From Apostichopus californicus (taxonomy: Eukaryota > Echinodermata > Holothuroidea > Aspidochirotida > Stichopodidae), in NCBI GenBank assembly GCA_020650975.1, contig JAIPMN010001866.1, positions 18,286 to 82,285 of the forward strand: DNA of 64,000 nt. Direction: 5' to 3'. Both the position numbers and the translations under genes were made by a program. Numbering within the stretch: position 1 is the stretch's first letter; the number at the start of each line of letters is the position of its first letter. Positions 24,501 to 37,211 of this stretch are shown here, piece by piece. The notes beneath the pieces are model-generated. The model searched no databases. It saw nothing but the letters and a program-made list of their open reading frames with translations, and was not told the DNA's origin.

Positions 24501-26150
24501 GATATGGTAACGTTTGGAAAACTTGACACGCTTACATAATTTCATTGTTATGGTAGAAGATTAGACGAATAACGAAGAGATGCCAAACTTGATTAAAAAA
24601 ATTGGCAAGTGCTCTCCTGGGAGAAAAAGAAGGGTTCCAAAGAATCAAACAAGAGCATTTTCTGTTTGTGTTGAGGTATATATGCAATTAATATCAGCAT
24701 TCACTGTACTATGAACTATATCGATTTAGATTTTTCAGATTTCACACAAAAAAAATTGGTAAATTCCCTTTAATCATAGATAAAGCAATTATGTTATGGA
24801 CAAAATATTTCCAAAAAGAATCTTATAAATAAAAAAATATTTTTAAGGATTAATTTCCCTAAAATAATTTCAAGACACCACTTTTTCTGGTGTCAACAGG
24901 TCATAGGTTATCATACTGAAAACAGCATTGACAACTTATTCACAAAGCTTGCGGTATCATGTTACACAATTTTGTTCAAAATGACAATCATTGGAGTAAT
25001 CATATCGAGGAGGAAGTAATTTAAATATTATTAAGTCATTGACAACATTTCATACCCAAATAATGTTTGTTTGTTCTGAAATGATCGTGAATGTGACCAA
25101 GACTGTAACAACCAAAGAAAACACAGTGCAAACAAGAGTGTAGTCTTTGTTGATGTCTCCGACAGGTGTGGCACACACTTCCTCTTGCCTGTTGAACAAA
25201 AATATAAATATTCATTACTTTCTTTAATTGAGAAATAAGAGCAGACTTATATTTGCTGCAGCAGTTGCCATTGGCTTAATGCCATTTCCTTGCAATTATA
25301 AGTATTGTAACTTTTTATTACAGAATGTACTTCACGTATTTACTAATATTGAAAACTTTATTAATTACTGTACAAGTCTGAAACATGACACACAATACTA
25401 TGCCAGAAATTATCTTCTACTCAAAACATGAACATTTCTATCAATTAATCAGTGAATAGCACAGATTCATTAAGAAGACGTTGGGCTTTATTAGGCTCAG
25501 AGGTTGTATCTCTAAACATTGTACTTGGCATTATATGACACTATATACAGTAATTGATTGTTTACGTTGCACACTGAGTTGAAGGCACAAGTTGACAGGT
25601 ATCACTTCTTCCACAAAAGTTCTCTTAGGAGTTACCTATCAGACTTGCAACAATAAAACAATGTCTGGTATCATACATATGAAAATTGAAACATTTACAA
25701 TGTTACAAACCATACAAGTGATACTGTAGGCAGACCTACAAACAATCATATGCACCCTTCTGTCCTAAACTAAACTGTTTTCATTGTTTCGAATGATATA
25801 TCTTTGCAGTTGGATGATCTGGCTATTATGCGACTAGTCTGTTGTAAGGGTAACGGTAATATTTAAAGGCGTTACGTTATACGTCAATGTCAGAATTTTC
25901 GAAATACTAGTAAATTATCGGTTACTCGTTCTGTTATTGTTAGAAACATAGTGGGCCTACTACTACTAGTACTACTGACTACTAAGCTCTCCTAGCTTAG
26001 TTCCTATTGCGTTGTTCTTCTTCAGCTCACCTTCCTTCGCACACTATCCTTGGAACTACACAAGACAAAACAGCTGATTATTAAACGATATGAACTTATT
26101 CCATTCTCTTTCTTGAAAGAATCCGCATGAATGCAACCAGAATAGCTCAT
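15531..26150 (-). CDS. USP22: USP22, SAGA-complex ubiquitin hydrolase (complete, 13 exons)
   Basis: Exons in transcript order: 26031-26150, 25056-25188, 23691-23804, 23055-23159, 22052-22254, 21209-21356, 20475-20577, 19423-19571, 18770-18872, 17646-17772, 17156-17310, 16401-16550 and 15531-15573. All borders are GT/AG and phases agree, giving 550 residues (human about 525). It removes ubiquitin from H2B and H2A as the catalytic subunit of the SAGA deubiquitinase module in the nucleus. An N-terminal zf-UBP domain has GCIH near residue 6 and CHTC from residue 46. The USP domain has catalytic Cys169 (GNTCFMNC, codon 22220-22222), zinc pairs C305/C308 and C408/C411, His504 in DHGHYT and Asp520/521 in KCDDA. 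The C-terminus is YLLFYHK...LEYE, as in vertebrates. The chosen ATG (26148-26150) has CCGCC before it. In-frame ATGs at 26256-26258 and 26208-26210 could add up to 36 residues. A serine-rich loop (exons 8-9) and a longer loop after SDKHQC differ from human. Confidence 0.96.
18350..18509. repeat. 160-bp fold-back inverted repeat in a USP22 intron
   Basis: The arms 18350-18420 and 18434-18509 are near-perfect reverse complements around a loop of about 13 bases. Both carry GTGCAATAGTGCAAATATTT. The transcribed intron could form a long hairpin. The flank to about 18740 contains further repeat-like sequence (TTTATACAACACC at the right arm, GTTGTATAAT at 18731), so the whole may be a MITE of about 400 bases. 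Confidence 0.85.
20377..20460. repeat. Two-copy 43-bp tandem repeat
   Basis: Units starting ATATCCGGTCAAACTCCAG (20377) and ATATCCGATCAAACTCTAG (20420) are adjacent. They sit beside the splice donor of the USP22 exon at 20475-20577. Confidence 0.6.
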
Positions 26151-26281
26151 GGCGGAAACGGGGAAGAAGGCTCCCTCGGAAAACTTGGGTCTGGAGCAAA
26201 TTTCTAACATTCGTCTTTCTTCTTTGAAACACCGGGGCTCTCCCAAATCGTTCACCATTCAGCTCAATGATCACAGACAGG
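26149..26281 (+). CDS. Possible first coding exon antisense to the USP22 start (uncertain)
   Basis: An ATG at 26149-26151 opens a 44-codon frame ending at CAGACAG followed by GTACTA (possible donor at 26282). The peptide begins [10 protein letters not shown] and ends KSFTIQLNDHRQ. The ending resembles the start of the small acetyltransferase-like protein NATD1, whose gene lies near TMEM11 in vertebrates. No later NATD1-like exon was found. The frame overlaps the USP22 first exon on the other strand by only two bases, so it lies opposite the USP22 5' UTR. It may be only an open frame in a promoter region. Confidence 0.2.
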
Positions 26282-26769
26282 TACTAAAATTAGTTGTTCC
26301 CGATAAATCATTTATCTACAGTTTTCATATAAAATGAACAAAATGCAATCCGAATTATGTTAAATTCGAATATATATATTTTTTAGAAAATAATTAAAAC
26401 TTTTTATATGAAAAGCTATGTGATTAAATATTTCAAAATTAACCAATTCCTAGTTTGACATCTAAGGTGGTTTTCGAATTATTCCATACGCTTTGCACAT
26501 GCGTATTGTCAAAACACGAAACTTCCGGGTTATTTCAGACAGTCTCGATGGTAGTAATATGGACGGTGCACGTGTAGAAAGTAAACAATGGTGATCAGCT
26601 GACATTCAGTCCCGACCGTAACGATTCGAAATACTCACCAACGTTACGACGAGATTGGAGCTATTGCCGGAGGGACGGCTTGACAACAAGTAAATATATC
26701 GAAACGAACTGTTAGACTTGTGGGTTGCATATTTTGAAGTGAATGAAAGAAGAAAAAAACATTCACAAG
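26151..26769. promoter_or_regulatory. Shared divergent promoter region of USP22 and DHRS7B, with candidate DHRS7B 5' exon
   Basis: This interval separates the USP22 start (leftward) from DHRS7B (rightward). It contains ACTTCCGGG at 26520-26528, an ETS-type element common in housekeeping promoters, and more CpG than its surroundings. A candidate non-coding first exon of DHRS7B ends at 26769, at CACAAG followed by GTAGGT. Transcription start sites cannot be placed from sequence alone. Confidence 0.4.
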
Positions 26770-28891
26770 GTAGGTACGGTATGATGCTTGATCTGATCAA
26801 ATTTTGGGCTGACATTTGTTGACCGGTGCTTAAACTTGTTAAAACTAATGTTTAGTAATTAATGCCTGGTGTAGTAGTAGTACTAGTAGTAGTAGTATGT
26901 AGCCTAGTCAGGCATTATAATGTTGGAAGGTTAGCTGCCATTGACATAACTAGTCTATGCCTAAGCTTATTATGTACAAGATATGGTAGTACTAGTACAT
27001 GGTAAGTAGCATATTTTGTAACTGAACCTAGACATGGGGACATTAGTTGCATAGTTCAATGTAAGACACAAGTATCAATAATATTGGTAGTCAAGGTTAG
27101 GCTGTGTTGCCAACTCCCTTTTCTTAGGTAGTGGCTATTTACCCAATTGTCAGGTGGAAAATCATGGTGTGCATGGCTAGTCACCCCAACCACAATCTGT
27201 GAGCTGAGAGATTCATCAAGCTAGAGAAGAATAAATTTGTGTATATTTGCATCACATCTCAAATGTCAAAATGTGTTAAGATGAATTATACTATCTTAGT
27301 GTAGTATCACTGTATAAAAGACTATGTAGCATATCCATAGAAGTGTAAATAAACTTTTGACAAATATATATTGTAAGCAGTGGCATGCACAGGATTATGG
27401 AGTCCTCCCAGTAAAATAATCTAGACGTGAAATGGTGCATTGTGAGGCATATTTAGGCTATAATTTAATTTATACTTGTGTTACAAGCAAGTTTGGACTA
27501 ATAACTTCTTTAATTTTTTAATGTATTTTAGAGGAAAGCATTGGAAAGATGAGGGATGTGTACACCCACCTCCTTGATAAGTTATCTCCCACCATTCCCC
27601 TAAATAAGCGTTACATCAGATATATTAAACCGCTATGAGGTAAATAAGCATTCCTTATGTAACCAAAGATCAGGTAAGTAAGCACTAGAGCTACACTTAC
27701 AGAACCAATGATCTGGTAAATAAGCAAGGGTGTCATCCTTATTGAACTGTCAATTGAATAAATAGCTCCCACTTTTTTATTTTATTTTTTTCATAAGTTT
27801 AGCCTAGGTTCTACCATGAAGAAATTGTGCTTAACTCTGATTTTCTTTTAGTTCAAAATCCTGGCGAATCAGGAAGAAATTTATACAAATCCTTATTACA
27901 AAACAAACAAAGTAATTCCAAGAAAACAAAGTTACAGCCGATGAAACTGCTCAGTTGTAGTATAGGCCTAGGTTAAAAACTGTAGAAATTAGTGACCAAC
28001 TAAAATGTGTACAATATTTTGCAAAATTTCCAGCATCCTGAGTAACCCAAGGAATTTCCCAACTCCTTTGTGATTGAAAAGATGCACTTTACAATTCATC
28101 CTCCAGTGATCAATTTCACACCCTGTCTCTCCCAAAGTAATTGACTTGTCCAAGCTTAAAAGAGCAAATCTACCTAAACTTAGACCTAATTATCATCTTA
28201 AGAAGATTGACTAATGAGATATCAGTTTTGGTGTATGATGTCCACATAAGTTTGCTGTTATATGATTTGGCTGAAAGTCTATTAACTCTAGTTGGGTGTC
28301 TATGGATGGTTAATATAGAATCCTAGTAACAAATCTCATTTTAAATTTGTAAACAGAGCGATAGCCTGATGCTCATACATCATTGTTAAAGCACATATGA
28401 ACCATGTAGCTACAGTGCTAGCTTTAGATTATATTAGAGAAGTCTTGCAGTAGTAGAGATTACAAGCTCGATGCTGGCAATTAAGCTCCTTGTCTTGCAA
28501 AGTTGGGTTAGGTGCCATCAAAGTAGCTGACCAATTAGCTATTATATAAACATGTTACTAACCACATTGCTGGGAGTGCATGTGACAGAGCCTAAGTGAG
28601 TAAATCCCCAAATCAGTAAGTTTTGGGTATTACATGGACGCAGGTATCACAAACCAAGTTGAGAATGATGGAGCAGCAACCATACCCATGGAATTTATTT
28701 ACAGTGTTGTTTTTCTGAGCAGAATTTATGTCAGGGCCTTGAAATTCAGGAAGGGATCCGTAACACGGTTAGTACTGATCAAAGTTCCAAATGGTAATTT
28801 GAGCACAAATAAGATATGACGTTGTGTATGTTGTAATTCTTTCGTTTTGTTGCATTGTGCTACTAGGATATCCAGTTTGTACAGATGCAGA

Positions 28892-31800
28892 ATGTTGTCT
28901 GTCCAACAACACCTCACCAGTACTTCATCGGTGTTGACGGCAGCAGTATTCGGTGGCCTGGGACTCCTATGGCTCTACCGTAGACTGACAAAGAGACAAG
29001 CATTAGCCTCATTGAAGGACAAGGTTGTGTTAATTACTGGTGCAAGTTCTGGAATTGGTGAAGGTAAAGTCGGTTTATATCGTTTTAAATATGATGCAAT
29101 GAGGAACGTTAACTGATGAATATTCAAAAGATAGTGGCAAGAAACAGGCAGTTTTAACAATTTTCCAATGCATTTTACCACTATATGCTGTCATCTAATA
29201 TCATGCTTCAAAGCACTCATACTGACAGTATGAACAGTTCCTAATTTTTATCTGCCAGAAATAGGATTTTCATACTGCTCGTGCTGTCATTACGAGTGTT
29301 TTGAAGCATGATTGAGAGTACAGTATATAAAAACATTTCCCAATTGGGTGCAAGGAATTGCATTAAGTTATATTCACAATGATTTATTCTGTAAAATCTT
29401 GAAGACATTTGGTGCTTACCTAACTTGATACAGTAGTTAAAGGATTTGATCTACGATCATTACAAAATTTGACACTGTTTTCAGAGACTTTACGTACAAT
29501 ATTGCTTGTATCAAAACAAAAAAACTTCAGTTTACAAGCCAATATTTTCTTAGTTCTGAGTGAACACTCCCTTGTAACTTTAACAGAAACCAAAATATGA
29601 ACAGCTATGCAAGAAAGAAGTACATTCATATCACATACATTTCTTTATTGAACCATGGATAGAGAGGGAGGCAAGGCTCCTAGAATTGACGCTAACATAT
29701 ATAGGAGTAGTTCTGAGTAAAGTACTTTCATATAAGACTCAATATCCAACTGTTACAGCTTTCTCCTACCCCACCCCCACTAACCCTCCCCCACCCCCAA
29801 TTTCTATCTCCACCCCAATGTCTACCTCCACCTCAACTTACTACCCCTGAATTACTACCCTGACTTACCTCCCCCATCCTGACCCCCATCCCTGACCCCC
29901 TCCTCTACTTAGTACTTACAATATATCTAAATAGTTTTGTAACTTCTCAGCAATTTCTGTGCCTTACTTTGACACTGTTAATTTTCTTCATCTTGGATAA
30001 CTTTTCACTGGAACAGGTTTTCTAGAATTCATACATAATCTTGGTAGATACTTGGCTTTATCTTCCATACAGCTTGTGCTCATGCTTTCCATAAGGTCGG
30101 CTGCAGGGTAATTATCAGCGCAAGACGCTTGGAAGAACTGGAAAGAGTGAAAAAAGATGTAATATCAACGACAGTTGTAAGTATTTTGGTATGTTTTCAT
30201 TTTGAGACACTAAAGACTTTGATTGTGTACCTACTGTACATGGTTCGGTTTGATGATTTAAATATAGGTCCAGGGTCCAGGGTAAAAAACATCAGGTATA
30301 TATTCCAGGAAATGTAACTAGCACAAATCTTTTACATACATGAATGATGTTCACCATGGTTACTGTTTATGGTAGAGATGAAAGGTCCACGGAGGTCTAA
30401 TCTTAAAAGAATCAAGAATCATAACTTGGACAGGGTTTCTACATGCATCATAGATTGATTTTACGATTTATGAAAAGTCTATATTGTTTTTCCGAAGTCC
30501 AATATCATTTCAGATCAACAGAGGTTAAAGCCTGATAACCTTAATGTCCATAATGAGTACAAGAGAACAAACTTGATTCTTTCTTGAGAGGTCATTTTCC
30601 TGTGATCATTTGTGATGAGAAGAAATTTTCATTATTCCTTCGTAACATCTATTTGCCTAGATATATTGATACTTGGTACATACTAATAAGACTATGACTA
30701 CTGCTACTTTAATGCATAGTGTTCCATTTTCATTACACGTCAAGCAACTGCCGGGAATGTTGTCACTCACTATAAATGCAAGTAATGAAAGTTTGAAAAA
30801 GTTTCCTACAAATGTCAATTACAGGGGAAGGAGAATGTATGTCCAGTATTGCCTTGAGACCATAAATATTTCAGTATAGTGGCTTGATTGCTGTCATAAT
30901 AGGACTATTCCTTAAAAACTTTTCAATCATGAAACAAGCTACTTTGTCTACCAGCTCTCTTGGGATAGCTCTCTCAGCTAGCCATGTCATTTCAGGACGA
31001 AACTTAAGTTTCCTTAAAACATTTTCAATCATGAAACAAGCTACTTTGTCTGTCTACTAGCTCTCTTGGATAGTAGCCCAGCTGCCATGTCAAAAAATGA
31101 AGGCTTACTTTGACCCCGGTCACAACCCGGTGTTTTTTTTTCATCTCTGAAGTTGCTCTTTGTGTCATCACAGGAAGGCCAATCTCACGAACCGCAGGTC
31201 ATACAGATGGACGTTGCAGACTTTGCCTCGATCCCAGATAAGATCCAAACAGCCCTCTCGTACCATGGTAGGATAGACGTCCTAATCAACAATGCGGGAC
31301 TTTCTTACAGAGGCTCTGCCTTGGAAACCAAAATTGAAGTCTACCAGAAAGTTATGCTTGTAAATTATTTTGGATGTGTAGCTGTCACTTCTGGTAAATA
31401 TACATAAAATAAATGTTGTGGATTTTAACTAAAACTTAACTATATAGTCTGGATTGAAATAACAAAGGATACCTAACATGAAAACAAATACTTTCTGGCT
31501 GACTCAAATGGTCAATCAGGCTTATCAATCCTCCAAGATAAGAAATCAACTCATGGCTTAGAATTCGGTTATAAATTCCTACATTCTTTGCACAACTGCT
31601 ATGCCATTACAAAACACTCACATGACTAGATTTCTATTTTTAATAATTTTTCATTAATCAGCTTTATACCTTATTCATTGCTTATATTGGTTAGTATTGG
31701 TTAGAATATTGGTTAGAATTGGTTAGAATATTCTTGATAACACTACTAAACTATCCCAGGTAAAAGATGGTGGTAATCAGTCTGTTTGTAGCTGTGCAAA

Positions 31801-34420
31801 AACGTTTACAGTACCTTAGGAGAAACGAGTTAACCATCCTAAAGTTTCATTTTGTTATAGTCAAACAGAATAATGTTATATGTATTGTATTTGAGATGTT
31901 GCATGTAAAATGCAGACCGACTATCTGACTTTTTAGTCACTCACTAGTGAGATGGGAGTAAACATAAAGTTAGAAGGTCACTTGCAACGTAAATCTTAAT
32001 TGTTTGTTTCCTAGCTGTCTTGCCCTCTATGATTGGAAACAAGGGAGGAAGTATAATAGCTGTCAGCAGTGTGCAGGGGAAGATAGGTCTCCCATACCGG
32101 ACAGCGTGTAAGTAGAACAAGCCCTCATTTATTATGTATTATTATCATTATGTATGTATTATTAGTAACAGGTGGAAAGTACTGGAGATGTATATAACCA
32201 ATGCAATGAAAACAGACCAAATTACGTACAACACATTATGTGTGTAAATCGAAGAGCTGAACTCATTTTTTTATTTCTCTTACTTGTGTACATAAAAGTT
32301 CATTTCACAGTTGGATGCACTTTAAAGCTACTCTTAGATTGCATGTAATTTATGGCAGTTAATTCTCATTGATAAACAAAGTATTGATATACTTGTTACA
32401 TTTGTATAATTTGCAATTATTGCATCTTCCATCAAACTGGGGAGGAGCAGAGCACAAAATGAGACAATGAAATAATTTTGGTTCTTGTGAATAAATGCTT
32501 TCTGCAACTGTTTATCGACTTCCAAACAGCCAGTGTAAAAAAATATCTTAAAGTTAGAGGGCCTGAGGCTTCTTCCTTACAAGATCTTCTTTGGAGACTA
32601 ACTAATTTGAACACATTTATTTGTGTCAGTTTCCTACGATCAGTATATGCTTTTAATGGTTTCGTGTGTTAGAAAGCCGGAATGAAGAAACAAGAAATTG
32701 TTGCCGTTTTCCTTCTCCAGCAATAAATTTGTGGTTTGTTTGTTATCAATGGTTGTGCATAATTCCATAAGACAGATTTGAAATGATACTTGTCTCTTGG
32801 AAACATGTGACCTTGTGAATGAAAGGAGGGTAGACATAAAAATATAAGCTATAGTTTGGTTTTACAATTGTGCTCCAGTGGTAAATGTAGGTGAGTTGCT
32901 GACATTGCATAATTGCATACTTAGTTTTGAGTAAATACTGTGTAAATTTGTTGAGTTTTGGTCTAATTATTAGAATGTGAAAGACCTATATATGCCAACA
33001 GCTGCTTTTGAAGTTTCTTTAAAATAAGTCAGAGTGGAGTTCAAATACAAGTGAGCTTCAATCGCAGCATACATAACAGACGGTTGTAAACAATTTTTAC
33101 TCTTGGGGAAAACTCGGACCCTAAATGGGCAAGTACGTCATACACAAATCTGGCCTGCATCTGTTTAGTTTTACATCCTCAATGCTCTGATTTTCACATA
33201 TTTTTTACATTTTATTCTTGTATGTTTACAGATTCAGCATCAAAGTTCGCTGTGCAGTCATACTTTGACTGTCTACGAGCTGAAGTAGCGGAGCATAATA
33301 TTCACATAGGAATCATTAGTCCCAGCTATGTACAGACAAATCTCTCAATTAATGCAGTCTGTGCAGATAATAGTCAACATGGAAGTAAGTCAAATATTAT
33401 CTCCTTTTTTGCAAAGAAAATGCTCTGTTGTATGTTAGTTAATAGCTTGAAGAATTGAGATTCTAGGCATCATTTGATAAGTTCCCCTTAAGAAATTTAG
33501 GTTCCAATCCCCAATAGGAATCTTTTTTCTGCAATCTTTTTCGGGAATCCATGTACCCACATATGTTTGATTATGTGTTTCAATTTACAAAAAAACCAAC
33601 TCATACCCACTATGTTGGATTAAATAATTCTTTTTAAACACAGAAAAACCAGTACCCATAATGTCGACCTAAATCACCTACTTTCAGTACTGACATACAT
33701 ATAGTTTGCAATCACATCATTAGTGTTTGATTGGTTGCAGTACAATCCATGATTGCATTTTACCGATTGCCCTTCTTCACAAATCGATCTGAATGTCATT
33801 CAGATAGTGGACTAACAGACTGTACACACTGTACATACTGAATTAGTTCACCAAACCTCCTCCAAAGCCACTAACTATACATTACTGATCCTATAATCTC
33901 CCCTCAGTTTTGAAGATGGCTGTCTTGTGCACATAGTTAGAATACTGGTTATGTAGTCTAGAAATGCCAAACAACCGACATACCCTTTAGAAATTTGGAA
34001 AATGAACATTGAACTACTCGAAGTCAAGGCTATATATCAATCCTAAATATTTGTTTGCAATCTGCAAATATTTTAACTGAATTGTTTGTAGTTTGAATCT
34101 ACATTTCTTTCCATTTCAACTTGTACAAAATCAATCTTTTCTCTACCAGTATTTTGTTCGTCTGAAATGATTCAACCATTCAAAGATAAATATTATAAAT
34201 ATTTGTCTCCTCAACAGAACTAGATTCTACCACTGCCAAAGGGATGACACCTGAATACCTGGCAGACAGGATTGTTCTTCAGACAGCTTTGGGTGAAGCG
34301 GATGTCATGGTTGGGCCATTTTCTCACTGTATTGGTGGTACAATTAATGTCCTCTTCCCAGCTTGGTTCAGAATGATAATGAGAAAGCGAGCAAAGATGG
34401 GCATGACTGCAGAGGATTAG
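28892..34420 (+). CDS. DHRS7B: DHRS7B, membrane-anchored short-chain dehydrogenase/reductase (complete, 6 coding exons)
   Basis: Exons are 28892-29063, 30073-30176, 31174-31393, 32015-32107, 33232-33384 and 34218-34420 (stop TAG). All borders are GT/AG and phases agree, giving 314 residues (human 325). An N-terminal hydrophobic segment (about residues 14-29) is a likely membrane anchor. The Rossmann fold has TGASSGIG at residues 49-56 for NAD(P) binding, then NNAG at 131-134, the active-site serine region AVSS near 183-184, and YSASK with Tyr197 and Lys201. DHRS7B is a reductase of the ER and peroxisome membrane; the mammalian protein is linked to ether-lipid synthesis as an acyl/alkyl-DHAP reductase. 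An in-frame ATG at 28847 would add 15 residues, but the sequence just before 28892 has possible acceptor sites, so the later ATG is preferred. It is head-to-head with USP22. Confidence 0.93.
29181..29330. repeat. Fold-back inverted repeat in DHRS7B intron 1
   Basis: ATCATGCTTCAAAGCACTCA at about 29200 is matched in reverse complement near 29300 (TGAGTGCT-type sequence reading GAGTGTTTTGAAGCATGAT). Similarity extends outward to CTATATGCTG on the left and CAGTATATAA on the right. Arms are about 60 bases with several mismatches and the loop is about 35 bases. It could be a small MITE or simply a hairpin. Confidence 0.7.
30911..31080. repeat. Direct duplication of about 63 bp in DHRS7B intron 2
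   Basis: The block containing TCAATCATGAAACAAGCTAC and AGCTCTCTTGG at about 30911-30973 recurs at about 31013-31075 with small changes. The second copy has an extra TGTC. It is non-coding. Confidence 0.7.
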
Positions 34421-35275
34421 AAGCCATGTATATATAATCCCTCCCAGCAGGTGGAATTCATTACATGTCAAGTCTCAGAAATAACTATTTGAAATTTCGG
34501 ATTCTTTGCTGTATATATCATGTATAACTTTATCTGCTTTAATATTTGTTTCTAGCTTGCAAAGTTAGATTCAGCTTTGAAGATTGATGGTGTTGGCTTT
34601 TGAGTGAATTTCCTCGGAAATCTTGTGCTATCAGGAAAAACACTTGAATGCTCTTGTATCTGGTATCTGTTATGCAAACCAAACATTGAATGTTTCAAAG
34701 ATACTTTCATAGTGCAATATTGTGAAGAAGAATAAGTAATATACTTAGGAGGCATACTTTTCCAAAGAGCCAACATTGGATAAGTTGGTCAAGTTTGGGG
34801 GGTGTATAGTAAGACGACCATATTTTTTTCAGGGAATTCAAGAATGTCACATTGATTCCCTCTGGTTGACTAATATAATAATAATAATAAGTTATTCTTA
34901 TTTTGCGCCTTACATCAAAATACAAAAGCACTTCACAATAAAGCATAAAATTAATACTGCAGTACAATAAAATATCAGGGTAATATCTACTTGTTATGTT
35001 TAAAAGGAGGGTTGACATGTTGGGCATCTCAGTGTTGACATTGCTGTGTTTTAAAAGATGGCCAAATACAGATCTTTCTGTAATACTTCCTGCAGAAACA
35101 AGTAGTTTGTCTATCATAAAATCCAAGGCCAAGAATTTGAACCCAACAGCAAGCCATAGTTTTCATCAGTACTATGCAAATTATTGGCTTGAATATGAAT
35201 TTAAATTCCTATGAAGTTGTTTTAATTGTGTTGCTTTTATATGTGAGTGTGAATAAACTTTGGGGATGAAACTTT
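34421..35275 (+). terminator. DHRS7B 3' UTR and poly(A) signal, with repeat scrap
   Basis: Non-coding sequence follows the DHRS7B stop. AATAAA at 35252-35257 is the likely signal. A TAA microsatellite (34872-34890) followed by GCGCCTTACATC and GCACTTCACAATAAA at 34907-34942 resembles the repeat at 48300-48395. A 141-codon open frame on the minus strand here (34707-35132) has no recognisable domain. Confidence 0.45.
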
Positions 35276-37211
35276 GTCAACAATCATAATCTAAGATGTA
35301 AAGCTGTTTCTATGAACGAAAAAGCCAAATAAGTCCAAATTTAAATCATTCTGGAGCTCTTAGCACTGTTGAGGAACATTCCAGGGACACTACTTCTTAT
35401 CTGGGGACAAGCCTTATACTTAACCACCCATGAAAGCTCTCATTTGTCTCTGACTCAGGTCTTCATGTGACCTTCAGGTGACTTAAAGACCACAAATTCA
35501 TGGCCTTTAAACCCCATGTGATGAAATGATGAGCATACATTTTGACAAGTGGATCATGTTATCACTCTCATCTCACAACAGCAGCATGAAATGTAAGAGG
35601 GGGTGGGGTTGGGTGTGACGATGGACAGGAAGTGCGGGGAATGGGTTCCTCCCTCTCAAAAACCTCTAACACTCTACATTCCCTCTGGTAAAAGGAGCCA
35701 CAATTTTGTGACATACTCATCCAATCATAACATCAGGAATATGTTTTTAACATAACAAACGCATATCTTTGTATCAGTTCAGAAGAACAGTAACTGAGGG
35801 CCTAGTTGAAAGTATTTACGTTCTTGTCCTGGACCAAACAATTGGTAAAAGCCCGATTTGAACTTCTGTGAGAAGTTGAACCCGTAATTTTTTCTAGTGT
35901 GATGTGAAATCAGTGTCATTTGCAGCTCATAATGAAAATAAAGATAGAAAAAACAATACAAATCATCAAAATAAATTGTCTCTCTGTTATTTAATTTCCT
36001 CTCATGTCAATCGAACAAGCAATTCCATGGGAGAGTTACAGGTAACACTCAAATTTACATTTGTTATCAACAAATAAATTTACTTTCAAATCTGTGCAGT
36101 TGGAAACTTGCAGTCTTTTTTGTGTAAACCCTGTGTGCATCTTTACACATTTCATTTCGGGACAATTTATTTGATCCTGAAGGGGGTGCATCAACTATAG
36201 CATTGGTATATCCAGACTTGGTTTTGTATTAGAATAAATCAAGGTCTTTTTAATGGCAAAGTAGTAACAAAAACATTAAAAGATCTGAAAAAGTACAACC
36301 CTGTTAAAACCCTTCCATAAAATTCGGAAAAGATTGAATTGTGCACAATTAAGCATTCATATGCCATGGTGTGTTCTAAAGCTATTCCAATTTCGAAGGT
36401 AATCCCCTTAGAAGTATTAATATTCGGAATACTCCTTTAAGATTCCAAAGAAAACGAGCGCTTCAGCCCTAATCTAAACGTTAGTCCATTGTATCAAAAA
36501 TTTTAGTAAACAGAATTTATTCTTTCAGTTTCATTCCAATACCCATCAGAGCAAGTGGATGATACAATAATCAGTCTGTTTGGCCATTTCAATTGATGAG
36601 CCACTGATGTTTTTTTTGGAGAATTTGATCAATATCTCAAAAATCAAATTGGAATAAAGCAGTACAAACTTGGACTATATATTGGCTTTTATCTGCCTAA
36701 ATATATCAAAATTAACTTTATACCTAAAGAGATTGATATAATGTGCAATTGTAGACCTATTGTACACAATATGGAGGGGAGAGGGAGGGGTGGAGAGAAA
36801 TAACATTGTAACACAGTCAAATCGGGGAGGGGGAGGCATAGGAGGACAACAGTTGTGCTCATGAAGGGCTGGGCATGCCCCTCCCCCCATCTATTCCACC
36901 ATCGCGTGTACAACTTCACAAGTTACAGACATTGCTCACCTCTCATGTCAAAACATGAACCACAGGCAGTTCTAATATGCATCATACATAAGTCTTCATA
37001 CCAAAACAGGATATTCTTCATTATTCTTATAAGTTTCCCAAACTGACTTCTCGACCGTATGGGGTGTAGTCATGATCTGATCAACCACATCTCCAACTGG
37101 AGAATAGCACTTAAGTCTTGAAATCTTCCATTCAGCTGAAATCAGTGAACTAGAAATATAATCTTCTACAGTCGAAAAATTATCAGCTACTAATAAAAGC
37201 CAGTGCAAAAT
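35276..37211. other. Intergenic between DHRS7B and TMEM11, no gene seen
   Basis: AT-rich sequence with a G-rich patch at 35596-35640 and another at 36773-36850. No exon, RNA gene or clear transposon was recognised on either strand. Confidence 0.45.

Noticed and set aside
33490-33512. B-box-like GGTTCCAATCC as a tRNA hint
   Set aside because: No A box or acceptor stem at a suitable distance.
34707-35132. 141-codon open frame on the minus strand, the longest in the window
   Set aside because: It overlaps the DHRS7B 3' UTR and a TAA microsatellite, has no recognisable domain, and shows the tyrosine-rich bias expected from the TAA tract.
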